DNA of 64,000 nucleotides from positions 744,001 to 808,000 of the forward strand of contig NZ_FUWJ01000001.1 of the NCBI RefSeq assembly GCF_900167455.1, written 5' to 3'. The notes under the pieces were generated by a model that did not search any database, was not told the origin of the DNA, and saw only the letters and a list, made by a program, of their open reading frames with translations. Positions 36,966 to 49,413 of the stretch are shown here, piece by piece. Every line of letters starts with the position of its first letter. Positions within the stretch are counted from its first letter, which is position 1. The position numbers were made by a program, and so were the translations under genes. The DNA is from Enhydrobacter aerosaccus. GTDB taxonomy: Bacteria > Pseudomonadota > Alphaproteobacteria > Reyranellales > Reyranellaceae.

Positions 36966-37438
36966 GCGGGCCCGTTCTCCCGAGCTCGGGTCGCATCGAG
37001 GCGGGACGGCACGTTCTGCCGTTACGGGTCTATTACGAGGACACGGACGCCGCCGGCATCGTCTATTATGCAAACTGGCTGCGCTTTCTCGAACGCGGCC
37101 GCACCGAGATGCTCCGGTTCCTGGGACAGGAACACAGCGCCCTTCGCGCCGAAAAGGGTGTGAACTGGATCGTGCGTCGCTGTGCCATCGATTACCTGAA
37201 GCCCGCACGCCTCGACGACGCCATCGAGATCGTGACCGGCTGCAAGGAACTGCGCGGGGCATCGCTCGATGTTGTGCAGGAAGCCTATCGCGACACCGAT
37301 CTGCTCGTTCGGGCCGACGTGACGGTCGCGTGCATCAGTGAAACGGGCCGGCCGGTTCGGCTGCCACAGCAAATTCGTCAAGCACTGCAAGCAGTTGCGG
37401 GGCCATACTCGCCCCGCTCACGCCATATTCGGATATAA
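36962..37438 (+). CDS. ybgC: Acyl-CoA thioesterase, YbgC type (Tol-Pal associated)
   Basis: The protein has 158 residues from a GTG at 36962 that overlaps the ruvB stop. It is a hot-dog thioesterase with the signature [19 protein letters not shown], whose Asp is catalytic, and FLERGRTEM. YbgC is the usual first gene of the tol-pal operon. TolQ starts 26 bp later. Confidence 0.93.
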   Translation: MSGPVLPSSGRIEAGRHVLPLRVYYEDTDAAGIVYYANWLRFLERGRTEMLRFLGQEHSALRAEKGVNWIVRRCAIDYLKPARLDDAIEIVTGCKELRGASLDVVQEAYRDTDLLVRADVTVACISETGRPVRLPQQIRQALQAVAGPYSPRSRHIRI

Positions 37439-37464
37439 CGCTCAGGAACGGACGGAGATTACCA

Positions 37465-38198
37465 ATGGAAGAGATAGCGCAGCTCGCCAGTACCCCTCTT
37501 GGCGGCAGCAGTCCTCCCATCGACATGTCGGTGTACGGCCTGTTCATGCAGGCCGACTGGGTGGTGAAGGCAGTCATGATTGCCTTGCTGCTGGCTTCAT
37601 TCTGGTCGTGGGCGATCATCTTCGAGAAGATGATCCGACTGCGCGCGCTCAAGCGCAGCGCCCAGACCTTCGAGGATACGTTCTGGTCCGGCGTCTCGCT
37701 CGAGGATCTTTACGATCGCGTTGGCGCCAAACCCGACGATCCGATGTCGAGCGTGTTCTCCGCCGCGATGCGCGAGTGGCGCCGGTCGGTATCGAAGGGG
37801 CTCGCGGCTAGCGCGGCGGCGCGCGCGGGGCTGCGTCAGCGCATCGAGCAGGTGATGAGCGTGACCATCCAGCGCGAGATGGAAGCGATCGAGAAGCGGC
37901 TGGGTTTCCTCGCCACGGTCGGTGCCAATGCCACCTTCGTGGGCCTGTTCGGCACGGTGTGGGGCATCATGAACAGCTTCGGCCACATCGCCATGTCGAA
38001 GAACACGTCCCTGGCAGTGGTGGCTCCTGGCATTTCTGAAGCGCTGTTCGCCACCGCGATCGGCCTGGTGGCCGCCATCCCCGCGGCTGGTGCCTACAAT
38101 ATCCTGTCGGGCCAGGTGCAGCGCTATGCCGTGCAGCTCGAGGCCTTCGCCGGTGAGTTCATCACCATCCTGTCCCGCCAGCTCGAGGAGCAGGGCTG

Positions 38199-38199
<1 letters not shown>
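37465..38199 (+). CDS. tolQ: Tol-Pal system protein TolQ
   Basis: The protein has 244 residues and three membrane helices: one near residues 25-55, and two in the C-terminal half (FLATVGANATFVGLFGTVWG and ALFATAIGLVAAIPAAGAYN). TolQ and TolR form the proton-driven motor that energises TolA during cell division. The tolR ATG lies on its last base (ATG at 38199). Confidence 0.96.
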
Positions 38200-38690
<491 letters not shown>

Positions 38691-38705
38691 TGGCAGGGCA
38701 CGCCG

Positions 38706-39656
38706 ATGTTTGGTCGTTCCAGGGAAAGCGTCGAGATGCGGACACCGGCATTGCTGTCGGTGGCAGTGCATGTCCTCGCGCTTGGAGCGGTGATCGTGAA
38801 CTTCGACCTCTTCAACCCGCCTCCGCTTGAGCCGGAGCCGGTGATGGTGGAGTTCGAAGCTGTCGCGAAGAAAGCTGCGGCTCCCAAGATCGGCGTGCAG
38901 GACGAGCAGCCGAAGAATGCCAAGATTGCCGAGGAGGCGACCAAGGCACCGCCGCCCCCCAGCAAGGCGCCGCCACCGGCGCCCGAGACCCCCAAGCCAG
39001 AGGTCGCCGAGGTGGTTCCTGAACCGCCTAAGCCGAAAGAAGTGCCTAAGGCAGAGCAGCCCAAGCCGGTCGAGGACAAGATCGCGCTCAAGCCCAAGGA
39101 GCCTGAGCCACCGAAGACCGAGAAGCCGCCTGATCCAAAACCGGACCCCAAGCCCGAGGTGAAGAAGGTCGAGCCAAAGCCGGCGACTGCGGCACCCAAG
39201 CCTCAGCCGAAGAAGGATAGCGTCGACAATATCGTGGACAGCATCCTGAAGAACCAGGACAAGAATCCGCCGATCAAGACACCTCAGCAGCAGCCTAAGC
39301 CCGTGAAAGAGATCACTAGGCAGGCTGCAGTTGCGCCTAACTTCTCGACGACCATTACGGCCAGCGAGCTCGAGGCTGTTAGGGAAAAGATTCGGAAGTG
39401 CTGGGCTTCCCCCGGTGGCGGTAAGAATCCGCCTGTCGTGGCCTTCGTCGTACAGATGAATCCTGACGGCACACCGGTAAGTGCAGAAGTGAAGGACACT
39501 GGCCGCTACAATAGCGATCCTGCCTTTCGCGCCATCGCCGACTATGCATGGCGCGCGATCATGAATCCGCGCTGTCAACCATGGCCGCTGCCGGCAGAAA
39601 AGTACGCCAGCGATTGGCGTTATATTAATTTCAACTTCGATCCCCGCGACTACTGA
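38706..39656 (+). CDS. tolA: TolA-like energy-transducing protein
   Basis: The protein has 316 residues. One membrane helix near residues 15-35 is followed by a long Pro/Lys/Glu-rich spacer (about 50-190) of repeated PKPE-like units. The C-terminal domain has REKIRKCWASPGG and AFVVQMNPDGTPVSAEV, the TolA/TonB type. It spans the periplasm to reach Pal and TolB. It sits between tolR and tolB, so the name follows position and layout. The proline density makes EF-P dependence likely (inference). Confidence 0.92.
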   Translation: MFGRSRESVEMRTPALLSVAVHVLALGAVIVNFDLFNPPPLEPEPVMVEFEAVAKKAAAPKIGVQDEQPKNAKIAEEATKAPPPPSKAPPPAPETPKPEVAEVVPEPPKPKEVPKAEQPKPVEDKIALKPKEPEPPKTEKPPDPKPDPKPEVKKVEPKPATAAPKPQPKKDSVDNIVDSILKNQDKNPPIKTPQQQPKPVKEITRQAAVAPNFSTTITASELEAVREKIRKCWASPGGGKNPPVVAFVVQMNPDGTPVSAEVKDTGRYNSDPAFRAIADYAWRAIMNPRCQPWPLPAEKYASDWRYINFNFDPRDY

Positions 39657-39685
39657 CGCGCGTCGCGCTATAGAGGCTGCCCCCA

Positions 39686-41011
39686 ATGATGATGAGGTTC
39701 GACATGATGCATCTTAGAAGACATCTGCGGACGATGCTGTGTGCCGCCGCGCTTGCCGCGTTGGCGATGCCGGCGCACGCCCAGCTCACGATCGATATGA
39801 CGAAGCCGAGCTTCGAGCCGGTGCCGATCGCCATCGTCGACTTCAGCGGGGAAGCCGTGGGAGCGCAGATCGCCGAAGTGATCCGCAACGACCTCCAGAA
39901 TTGCGGCCTGTTCCGGTCGATCTCGCCGAGCTCCTTCATCGAGCGCAACGTCAATGCCAACGCCGCGCCGCGCTTTCCTGACTGGCGCAGCATCGGCGCC
40001 CAGGGCCTGGTGGTGGGCCAGATGAGCCGCATCGGCGGAAACATCAAAGTCGACTTCCGGCTCTGGGATGTCGTGGTCGGCCAGCAGGCAACAGGTCTTT
40101 CCTTTACCAGCCAGCCCAACAACTGGCGTCGTCTCGGCCACATCATCGCCGATGCGATCTACAAGCGGGTCACGGGCGAGGAGGGCTATTTCGATACCCG
40201 CATCGCCTATGTCGCCGAGACCGGGCCGGTCACCACTCGCGTCAAGCGCATTGCCATCATGGACCAGGACGGCGCCAACAACCGCTACATCACGGACGGT
40301 CGGACGCTGGCCGTGACGCCGCGCTTCTCGCCGACGCTGCAGGAGATCGTGTACATGGCCTATAGCGAGGGCAATTCCCCGCCGAAGGTCTATCTGCAGA
40401 ATGTCGACTCGGGTCGCCGCGAGCTCCTGGGGAACTTCCCGGGCATGAGCTTCGCCCCGCGCTTCTCGCCCGATGGAACGAAGGTTGCCATGAGCCTGTC
40501 GCGGGATGGCAACACGGATCTCTATGAGATGGACCTGCGTGGACAGACGCTGCGGCGACTGACCAATACGCCGGGCATCGATACATCTCCGTCCTATTCG
40601 CCGGACGGCACCCAGATCGTGTTCAACTCCGACCGGGGCGGGACGCAGCAGCTCTACGTCATGGGCGCCAATGGCGGCGGCGAGCGACGCATCAGCTTCG
40701 GCGACGGCCGCTATGCCACGCCGGTCTGGTCGCCGCGCGGCGACTTCATCGCCTTCACCAAGATCATGGGCGGTACCTTCGGCATCGGCGTCATGCGGCC
40801 GGATGGCAGCGGCGAGCGCCTGCTGACCAGTGGCTTCCTGGTCGAGGGTCCGACCTGGGCTCCCAACGGTCGCGTGCTCGCTTACTTCCAGCAGCAGCGT
40901 GGCGGTTCCGTCAATCTGCAACAAATCGACATCACGGGTCGCTTCCAGCGCCAGATCCCGACGCCGACCGATGCGTCGGATCCCGCCTGGTCGCCCTTGA
41001 TTCCGCAATAG
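39686..41011 (+). CDS. tolB: Tol-Pal system beta-propeller protein TolB
   Basis: The protein has 441 residues. A signal peptide ([17 protein letters not shown]) is followed by the N-terminal Rossmann-like domain and then by WD-type repeats. These show as [35 protein letters not shown] and similar blocks of a six-bladed propeller. TolB binds Pal at the outer membrane. It lies 29 bp after tolA. Confidence 0.96.
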   Translation: MMMRFDMMHLRRHLRTMLCAAALAALAMPAHAQLTIDMTKPSFEPVPIAIVDFSGEAVGAQIAEVIRNDLQNCGLFRSISPSSFIERNVNANAAPRFPDWRSIGAQGLVVGQMSRIGGNIKVDFRLWDVVVGQQATGLSFTSQPNNWRRLGHIIADAIYKRVTGEEGYFDTRIAYVAETGPVTTRVKRIAIMDQDGANNRYITDGRTLAVTPRFSPTLQEIVYMAYSEGNSPPKVYLQNVDSGRRELLGNFPGMSFAPRFSPDGTKVAMSLSRDGNTDLYEMDLRGQTLRRLTNTPGIDTSPSYSPDGTQIVFNSDRGGTQQLYVMGANGGGERRISFGDGRYATPVWSPRGDFIAFTKIMGGTFGIGVMRPDGSGERLLTSGFLVEGPTWAPNGRVLAYFQQQRGGSVNLQQIDITGRFQRQIPTPTDASDPAWSPLIPQ

Positions 41012-41134
41012 CGAGAGATATGATCGCGCAGTCGGCCCGAGCGTACATCGCTCGGGTCGTCGATTCTGGGAGAGCGGTGGATTTTTGTAGGAAACCGAGA
41101 GGAACGCGGCGTGCAAGCGACGCGTAAAGATTAG

Positions 41135-41593
41135 ATGCGCACGATCAAGGCACTCGCTGCAGTTGCGGCAATGATCTTCATGGCCGCCTGCAGTAACAAC
41201 GAGCAGGCTGCCGTCCCGGCCAGTACGACGGTCACCCCGGGGTCCGTCGCCGATTTCAAGCAGAACATCGGTGACCGTGTGTTCTTCGATACCGACATGT
41301 CGACCGTTCGCTCCGACGGCCGCGGCACCCTGGACAAGCAGGCGACCTGGCTGAAGCAATACACCAACTACCAGATCACCATCGAAGGGCATTGTGACGA
41401 GCGCGGCACGCGCGAGTACAACTTTGCCCTCGGCGAGCGCCGCGCCAACTCCGTGAAGCAGTATCTGGTTGCTCAGGGCATCCCGGCCGCTCGCATCCAG
41501 ACCATCAGCTACGGCAAGGAGCGTCCGATCGTTCCGGGTTCCGATGAGGCGGCGTGGGCGCAGAACCGCGTAGCCATCACCGCACTGCAGTAA
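41135..41593 (+). CDS. pal: Peptidoglycan-associated lipoprotein Pal
   Basis: The protein has 152 residues with a lipobox MAAC (Cys19) for outer-membrane anchoring. The OmpA domain has FDTDMSTVRSDG, TIEGHCDERGTREYN and LGERRANSVKQYL, the diaminopimelate-binding site. It anchors the envelope layers together. A strong terminator follows the stop within 20 bp. Confidence 0.97.
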   Translation: MRTIKALAAVAAMIFMAACSNNEQAAVPASTTVTPGSVADFKQNIGDRVFFDTDMSTVRSDGRGTLDKQATWLKQYTNYQITIEGHCDERGTREYNFALGERRANSVKQYLVAQGIPAARIQTISYGKERPIVPGSDEAAWAQNRVAITALQ

Positions 41594-41612
41594 GACGGGT
41601 TACCGTCCTTCA

Positions 41613-41649
41613 AACGCCGGTCGTCCGAAAGCGACCGGCGTTTTTATTT
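41613..41649 (+). terminator. Rho-independent terminator after pal
   Basis: An 11-pair stem, AACGCCGGTCG with CGACCGGCGTT, closes on an eight-base loop and runs into TTTTTATTT. It separates pal from cpoB, so cpoB needs read-through or its own promoter. Confidence 0.9.
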
Positions 41650-41707
41650 GTGGGCTCGCCGGTCCTGCCTGAAAATGGCCGGGTTTGAACTGAAACTAAT
41701 GCATACC

Positions 41708-42421
41708 ATGAAGACTCTCTATTCCCGGCTTCTGATGCTTGCGGTGTTCGCTCTGCCCTCGGCGGCGGCCGCGCAGCGCGGGAACTCCGTATATGTCGAT
41801 GACCGGCTGAACCAGCTGCAGCAGTCGCTCACCATGCTCACGGGCCAGATCGAGCAGCTCCAGTATCAGAACCAGCAACTCCAGCAGCAGATGGAGAAGA
41901 TGCGGACGGACTACGATTTCCGCATCGACCAGCTCGAGAAGGGGCGCGGTGGGGCGCCTCGGCCGGGGCCTGCGGCCGGACCGGCGCCCTCGGCTCCCGC
42001 ACCGAGCCAGCAGGCCGCAGCCGCCGGCCCGTCCGCGTCTGGCGACCAGCTCTACCATGATGCCTTCAAGATGCTGCAGGAGGGCGACTATGCCGGTGCC
42101 GAGAAGGGCTTCCGGACCTTTGTGCAGCGCAATCCCAAGCATGTCCTGGCGGGCAACGCCCAGTACTGGCTGGGCGAGACCTATTACGCCCGCCGCGATT
42201 ACCAGAACGCGATGACGGCCTTCGCCGAAGGCTACAAGGTGTACAAGAACAGCCCCAAGGGACCGGACAATCTGCTGAAGCTTGGCATCACGCTTGCCAC
42301 ACTTGGCCGCAAGAGTGACGCCTGCGCGGTCTTTGCCCGCTTTACCCAGGACTATCCGCACGCAACGGATCTCCAGAAGCGCCGCATCGATCAAGAGCGC
42401 CAGCGGGACAGCTGCGGGTGA
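41708..42421 (+). CDS. cpoB: Cell division coordinator CpoB (YbgF)
   Basis: The protein has 237 residues from the ATG at 41708 (41699 is an alternative). A signal peptide is followed by a coiled-coil trimer segment (LNQLQQSLTMLTGQIEQLQY), a Pro/Ala linker and TPR repeats (YHDAFKMLQEGDYAGAE, YWLGETYYARRDYQNAM). CpoB links Tol-Pal to septal peptidoglycan synthesis. Its stop overlaps the tilS GTG by four bases. Confidence 0.95.
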   Translation: MKTLYSRLLMLAVFALPSAAAAQRGNSVYVDDRLNQLQQSLTMLTGQIEQLQYQNQQLQQQMEKMRTDYDFRIDQLEKGRGGAPRPGPAAGPAPSAPAPSQQAAAAGPSASGDQLYHDAFKMLQEGDYAGAEKGFRTFVQRNPKHVLAGNAQYWLGETYYARRDYQNAMTAFAEGYKVYKNSPKGPDNLLKLGITLATLGRKSDACAVFARFTQDYPHATDLQKRRIDQERQRDSCG

Positions 42422-43530
42422 GTGGGCCTGCCCCGCAAGGGCTCTCACGCGAGGAATTTTCTTCCCTGATGCTGCCGTTCGGCCCGTTCGAACGGCAGCC
42501 GCTCGTCGCGGTCGGGGTTTCTGGCGGCCGTGATTCGTTGAGCTTGGTGCTTCTGGCGAACGAATGGGCGGCGGCGCGGGAAGGTCGCGCTTTGGCACTC
42601 ATCGTCGATCACGGGCTGCGCGCGGAGGCGGCAGCGGAAGCGGCCAGTACCGCGAAGCTCCTGGCTCGGCATGGCATCGAGACGGAGATCCTTCCCTGGT
42701 CTGGCCCAAAGCCGGCCACAGGCCTCCAGGAGGCGGCGCGCGTCGCCCGATATCGGCTGCTCTTCGGCGCCTGCCGCCAGCGCGGCATTCTCCATCTGCT
42801 CGTCGCGCATCAGGCCGACGATCAGGCAGAGACAGTGGCCATGCGCGCGGCCCGGGGCAGCGGCAGCGACGGTCTGGCCGGCATGGCTGCCGTTGTCGAG
42901 TATCGGGAAGGGCGCCTGTTACGACCTCTTCTGTCTGTTCCGCGGTCACGGCTGACGGCCACGTTGGTCGAACGCGGCGTGCGCTGGATTGACGATCCTT
43001 CCAACAGCGACCCCAGGTTTGAGCGGGCCCGCCTGCGTCAGGGAGCGCCGCAGGCGCCAGTCGATCCGGAACTCGCGACGCTCCGCATGGAGAGGGAACG
43101 CCGGTTGGCTGAAATCGCCTTGGACACCTTGGTCCTTGGTCCGTCTGCCGTCGTTTCGGTCGACCAGACGGCTTTTTCTGCCCTGGAGCGGCAGGAAGGC
43201 GTCCGGCTGTTGGGCCGCGTTGTTCAGGCCGTCGGCGGTCGGGAATACCCAACTCGGCGAGAACGGCTGGAGCGCGCTGCGATGCGGCTTTCCGAGGCCG
43301 TGACCGGCGGGAGATCCGGAGGCGGCAAGTCCGGAAAAAGCCAGGATTTCACTCTATCTCGGTGCAGGCTCGCGCTTCGACGAGATCCCGCTGAACTGCG
43401 GCTGCGCTGGATTGTCCGACCCGAAAGTGGCAGGAATGACATGCAGACAACGGGCAAACCCCTAATCCCTGCGGTATTTTTCGCTTGCGGCGCGCAGGAT
43501 AGGCCCCATTTAGATATGAAACTCCAGTGA
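42418..43530 (+). CDS. tilS: tRNA(Ile)-lysidine synthase
   Basis: The protein has 370 residues from a GTG start. The PP-loop is VGVSGGRDSLSLVLLANEW (ATP pyrophosphatase motif SGGRDS), followed by AHQADDQAET. TilS changes C34 of the CAU-anticodon tRNA-Ile to lysidine, so it reads AUA. It is coupled to cpoB by a four-base overlap and is followed 12 bp later by ftsH, as in many alphaproteobacteria. Confidence 0.94.
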   Translation: MSGPAPQGLSREEFSSLMLPFGPFERQPLVAVGVSGGRDSLSLVLLANEWAAAREGRALALIVDHGLRAEAAAEAASTAKLLARHGIETEILPWSGPKPATGLQEAARVARYRLLFGACRQRGILHLLVAHQADDQAETVAMRAARGSGSDGLAGMAAVVEYREGRLLRPLLSVPRSRLTATLVERGVRWIDDPSNSDPRFERARLRQGAPQAPVDPELATLRMERERRLAEIALDTLVLGPSAVVSVDQTAFSALERQEGVRLLGRVVQAVGGREYPTRRERLERAAMRLSEAVTGGRSGGGKSGKSQDFTLSRCRLALRRDPAELRLRWIVRPESGRNDMQTTGKPLIPAVFFACGAQDRPHLDMKLQ

Positions 43531-43542
43531 CGGATCGAAACC

Positions 43543-45494
<1,952 letters not shown>

Positions 45495-45498
<4 letters not shown>

Positions 45499-46313
45499 CG
45501 CCAGCTTTTGCTGGCGTCCCGCTCGATCGCCCGAGGATCATGGCGATCGTCAATGTGACGCCGGATTCCTTCTCCGACGGAGGCCAGCGTTTCGATGCGG
45601 CGCAGGCGGTCGACGATGGTCTGCGCTTCGTATCTGAAGGCGCGGATATCATTGATGTGGGCGGGGAATCGACCCGCCCAGGCTCCGAGGCCGTGCCCGA
45701 GCGGGAAGAGCTTCATCGTGTACTGCCTGTCGTCGAGCGACTCGCCGGTGCAGGAGTCACTGTCTCAGTAGATACGCGCCGCGCGGTTGTCGCCCGAGCG
45801 TGCCTCGATGCCGGCGCGCGGATCGTCAACGACGTTTCGGCACTGCGTGACGATCCGGAACTGCTGCCGCTTGTTGTCGAACGAGGGGCCGCCGTCGTGC
45901 TGATGCATCGACGCGGACAATCGGAGAACAAGTACGAGGGGCCAGCCTATGCCGACGTCGTCGCGCAGGTCCGGCAATTCCTGCTCGAGCGCGCGGCCAC
46001 ATGCGAAGCGGCCGGCGTTGTCCGGCAAAACATCGTGCTCGATCCCGGCATTGGCTTCGGGAAGACCCCTGCCGAGAACCTCGCCTTGATCGCCGCTGGC
46101 GGCAAAACAGGGGCAGGCCTCTATCCGATCCTGATCGGCACGTCCCGCAAGGGCTTCATCGGTCGCCTGACGGACGTAAAGGAGCCACGGATGCGCGATC
46201 CGGCCTCGATCTGGCTGGCTGTCGAGGCGACCCGGCGCGGCGCCGCCATCGTGCGGGTGCATGACGTGGCGGGAACGCGGCAAGCGCTCGCAATTTCAGC
46301 AATGATGCGATAA
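45495..46313 (+). CDS. folP: Dihydropteroate synthase
   Basis: The protein has 272 residues from a TTG at 45495 that overlaps the ftsH stop by four bases. The alternative ATG at 45540 would begin right at the strand [15 protein letters not shown] and seems too short. Pterin- and pABA-site blocks are [20 protein letters not shown] and DPGIGFGKT, with SRKGF(I)G near the end. It makes dihydropteroate and is the target of sulfonamides. Confidence 0.95.
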
Positions 46314-46324
46314 CTTCCCGCATC

Positions 46325-47674
46325 ATGTCTCGATCCCTCTTTGGCACTGATGGCGTCCGGGGCCGGGCCAATAGCGCTCCGATGACTGCCGAAACTGTCC
46401 TCCGCATCGGAATGGCGGCGGGGCGGATATTCAATCGTGGCAATCATCGCCACCGGGTCGTGATCGGCAAAGACACGCGATTGTCGGGCTACATGCTCGA
46501 GCAGGCGCTGACCGCCGGCTTGCTGTCGGTCGGCATGGATGTGTTGCTCCTGGGGCCATTGCCGACGCCCGCGGTGGGATTCCTGACCCGCTCCATGCGA
46601 GCGGATCTCGGGGTCATGATCTCGGCCTCGCACAATCCCTACGAAGACAATGGCATCAAGCTGTTCGGGCCCGACGGTTTCAAGCTGTCCGATCTGGTCG
46701 AGGCCCAGATCGAAGAGCTGATCGAACGTCATTCGACCATTCCGCTAGCCGGTCCGTCGGCGATCGGCCGAGCAAAGCGCCTGGACGATTCCGAAGGCCG
46801 CTATATCGAGGCCGTCAAAGCATCAGCAGCCCGCGGCCTGGATCTGTCGGATCTCAAGATCGTCGTCGATTGCGCCAACGGTGCTGCTTACAAGGTGGCG
46901 CCCACGGTTCTGTGGGAACTGGGCGCGGAGGTCATTCCGCTCGGCGTCTCTCCCGACGGTTTCAACATCAACGGCAACTGCGGATCGACGCATCCCGCGG
47001 CGCTGCAGGAGCAGGTAGTCGTGCACGGCGCCGATATCGGCATCGCGCTCGACGGCGATGCGGACCGTGTCGTACTGGTCTGCGAGAAGGGCTCCCTGAT
47101 CGACGGCGATCAGCTGATGGCAACGATTGCCAGCCAATGGAAGAAGGATGGACGGCTTGCCGGTAATGGCGTCGTCGCCACGGTGATGTCTAATCTTGGC
47201 CTCGAGCGATTCATGTCGGCGCTGGGCCTGGCCCTGGTCCGGACCCAGGTCGGTGATCGCTACGTGCTGGAGCGCATGCGGGCGGACGGGTTCAATCTCG
47301 GTGGTGAACAGTCCGGCCACATCATCATGACCGATCATGCCACCACCGGTGACGGCCTGATGGCGGCGTTGCAGGCGCTGGCGGCACTCATCAAGAGCGG
47401 CAAGCCGGCGAGCGAAGCGTTCCAGGCCTTCAAGCCGGTGCCGCAGCTCCTCAAGAACGTCCGCGTCGGCGATGCGGTAGCGGCATTGAAGGCTCAGTCC
47501 GTGGTCTCCGCCATCGCTGCAGCCGAGCAGCAGTTGGCTGGGAGTGGCCGGCTCCTGGTCCGCAAATCCGGTACCGAGCCGCTCATTCGCATCATGGCGG
47601 AGGGGGACGATTCCGATCTGGTGCGCTCTGTCGTCGACAAGATCGTCGAAGCCATTCCACGCCAGGCGGCGTGA
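46325..47674 (+). CDS. glmM: Phosphoglucosamine mutase
   Basis: The protein has 449 residues. It begins [11 protein letters not shown], has the phosphoserine loop [15 protein letters not shown], the metal loop [10 protein letters not shown] and the sugar loop [21 protein letters not shown] ends the phosphate-binding domain. It makes glucosamine-1-phosphate for peptidoglycan and lipopolysaccharide. It starts 11 bp after folP, the familiar ftsH-folP-glmM order. Confidence 0.97.
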   Translation: MSRSLFGTDGVRGRANSAPMTAETVLRIGMAAGRIFNRGNHRHRVVIGKDTRLSGYMLEQALTAGLLSVGMDVLLLGPLPTPAVGFLTRSMRADLGVMISASHNPYEDNGIKLFGPDGFKLSDLVEAQIEELIERHSTIPLAGPSAIGRAKRLDDSEGRYIEAVKASAARGLDLSDLKIVVDCANGAAYKVAPTVLWELGAEVIPLGVSPDGFNINGNCGSTHPAALQEQVVVHGADIGIALDGDADRVVLVCEKGSLIDGDQLMATIASQWKKDGRLAGNGVVATVMSNLGLERFMSALGLALVRTQVGDRYVLERMRADGFNLGGEQSGHIIMTDHATTGDGLMAALQALAALIKSGKPASEAFQAFKPVPQLLKNVRVGDAVAALKAQSVVSAIAAAEQQLAGSGRLLVRKSGTEPLIRIMAEGDDSDLVRSVVDKIVEAIPRQAA

Positions 47675-47698
47675 TCGCCGCCGCATGAGGGAAGAGGC

Positions 47699-48502
47699 AT
47701 GAAAGGCCGCGTTCTGATCGTGGCGGGCTCCGATTCCGGCGGCGGTGCCGGAATCCAGGCCGACATCAAGGCGGTGACGGCGATGGATGGCTTCGCCGCG
47801 ACCGCGATCACCGCGCTTACGGCTCAGAACACGCTTGGCGTTCACAGCGTCGTGCCGGTCGATCCGTCCTTCATCGCAAGGCAGATCGAGGTGGTGTTGA
47901 CCGATATCGGCGCCGACGCGCTGAAGACCGGCATGCTGCACAGCGCCGAGGTGATTCGAACCGTTGTCGCCGGTTTTCGGAAGCTGGAAGACAATGTGCC
48001 GCTGGTCGTCGATCCGGTCATGGTCGCGAAGGGGGGGCATCGCTTGTTGCAGCCCGAGGCCGAGGCGGCGCTGCGCGATCTTCTCCTGCCGATGACGACA
48101 TTGCTGACGCCGAATCTGCCTGAGGCCGAGGTCCTGGTCGGTTTTCCCGTCCGGATCGAGGCCGATATGATGCGCGCCGGCGAGAAGCTGTGCGCGATGG
48201 GGCCGGGGGCTGTGCTTTTGAAGGGCGGCCATCTGGAAGGCGACCGGGTCGTGGACTTGCTGTTCCAGGACGGGAGGGTGGAGCGCTTCGAGGATGCCCG
48301 CATCGTCAGCCGGTCGACGCATGGGACGGGCTGCACGCTGGCGTCGGCGATCGCCGCTGGCATGGCGCAGAAGATGAGCCTCTACGATGCGGTGGCCCGC
48401 GCTCGGGCCTATGTCCGACGCGCAATCGAAACCGCGCCGGGCTTCGGCCACGGCCACGGGCCACTCAACCATGCGGTCACGGTGAAATCCGACTGGAACT
48501 GA
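47699..48502 (+). CDS. thiD: Hydroxymethylpyrimidine (phosphate) kinase ThiD
   Basis: The protein has 267 residues of the ribokinase-like fold. It starts VLIVAGSDSGGGAGIQADIK and has DPVMVAKGG, PNLPEAEVL and the anion hole THGTGCTLASAIA. It phosphorylates HMP to HMP-PP for thiamine. It follows glmM by 24 bp and ends the run of housekeeping genes; no TPP riboswitch is visible, so it is likely read from upstream promoters. Confidence 0.94.
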   Translation: MKGRVLIVAGSDSGGGAGIQADIKAVTAMDGFAATAITALTAQNTLGVHSVVPVDPSFIARQIEVVLTDIGADALKTGMLHSAEVIRTVVAGFRKLEDNVPLVVDPVMVAKGGHRLLQPEAEAALRDLLLPMTTLLTPNLPEAEVLVGFPVRIEADMMRAGEKLCAMGPGAVLLKGGHLEGDRVVDLLFQDGRVERFEDARIVSRSTHGTGCTLASAIAAGMAQKMSLYDAVARARAYVRRAIETAPGFGHGHGPLNHAVTVKSDWN

Positions 48503-48520
48503 CCGCCCGCCGACGGTCTG

Positions 48521-49393
48521 TCAGATCCGGCTGGCCTCGGCGCCCATAGGCTCGGCCGGCATCCACTTGCCGGCTTCCGCCAGGGTGAGGAAATTCCAGA
48601 CCTCGCGGTTGAAGGCATCCGGCTCCTCGATGTTCACCGTGTGCCCAGTCTTGGCGAACATGGCGAGTCCGGCGTTCGGCAGCACGTGCTTGAGATAGAG
48701 GCTGGGTTGCAGGCAGGGTTCGTCCTCGTCCCCGCAGATGATCAGGACCGGCAGCGCCAGCTTCTTCCACTCGGCGTCGAAATCGTAGAGAGACGGCCGC
48801 TTGCCCTGATAGTTCTCCATGGTATTGGCCGCACCGGCGTCCGGATGCTCCGCGAGGTGCTTCACGAACTCGGCGAAGCCGCGCGGATCCTTGAGCTTGA
48901 AGCGCGAGCGCGTCGGGTTGGTCTTCAGGCTTTCGGCGTAATGGGCCATGCCGCGTTTGCGGATGAGGGCCGCCGTCGCCTGGGCGTCCTTCTTGAACTG
49001 CTCGTGGCCCTCGCGGCCGGCGCCGGAGCCGATGCCGGCAAGCGTCAGCGACAAGGCCCGGTCGGGATAGCAGCGACCGAAATGAGCCGTGGCAAAGGCG
49101 CCCTGTGACAGGCCGACGATATGCGCCCTGTCGATCTTCAGGTGATCGAGTACGTGACGCGCATCGTCGACGGCGTGCTGCTGGCCGTACATCGAGCCAT
49201 CGTCGGGTACATCGGAGCCGGGATAGCCGCGGAAGGAGTAGGTGATGCAGCGGTACTTGCGGGCGAAGAACCGCATCTGCGGCTCCCAGCTCCGCCAGTC
49301 CCCACTGTATTCATGCACGAACAGGATCGGTGTTCCGCTGCCGACCTCCTCGTAATAGAGCTTCACGCCATCCGATGTCGTTGCCTGTGGCAT
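48521..49393 (-). CDS. Alpha/beta-fold hydrolase
   Basis: The protein has 290 residues from the ATG at 49393, with GAGGAA ahead of it. The oxyanion block is FVHEYSGDWRSW, the nucleophile elbow GLSQGAF (Ser) and a late acidic/His pair around ICGDEDEPC and GHTVNIEEP. The substrate could be an ester or lactone. It follows the aminotransferase gene by 20 bp on the same strand, so the two are probably co-transcribed. Confidence 0.9.
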   Translation of the reverse strand: MPQATTSDGVKLYYEEVGSGTPILFVHEYSGDWRSWEPQMRFFARKYRCITYSFRGYPGSDVPDDGSMYGQQHAVDDARHVLDHLKIDRAHIVGLSQGAFATAHFGRCYPDRALSLTLAGIGSGAGREGHEQFKKDAQATAALIRKRGMAHYAESLKTNPTRSRFKLKDPRGFAEFVKHLAEHPDAGAANTMENYQGKRPSLYDFDAEWKKLALPVLIICGDEDEPCLQPSLYLKHVLPNAGLAMFAKTGHTVNIEEPDAFNREVWNFLTLAEAGKWMPAEPMGAEASRI

Positions 49394-49413
49394 TGCTTCC
49401 TCTTCGTCCGCGA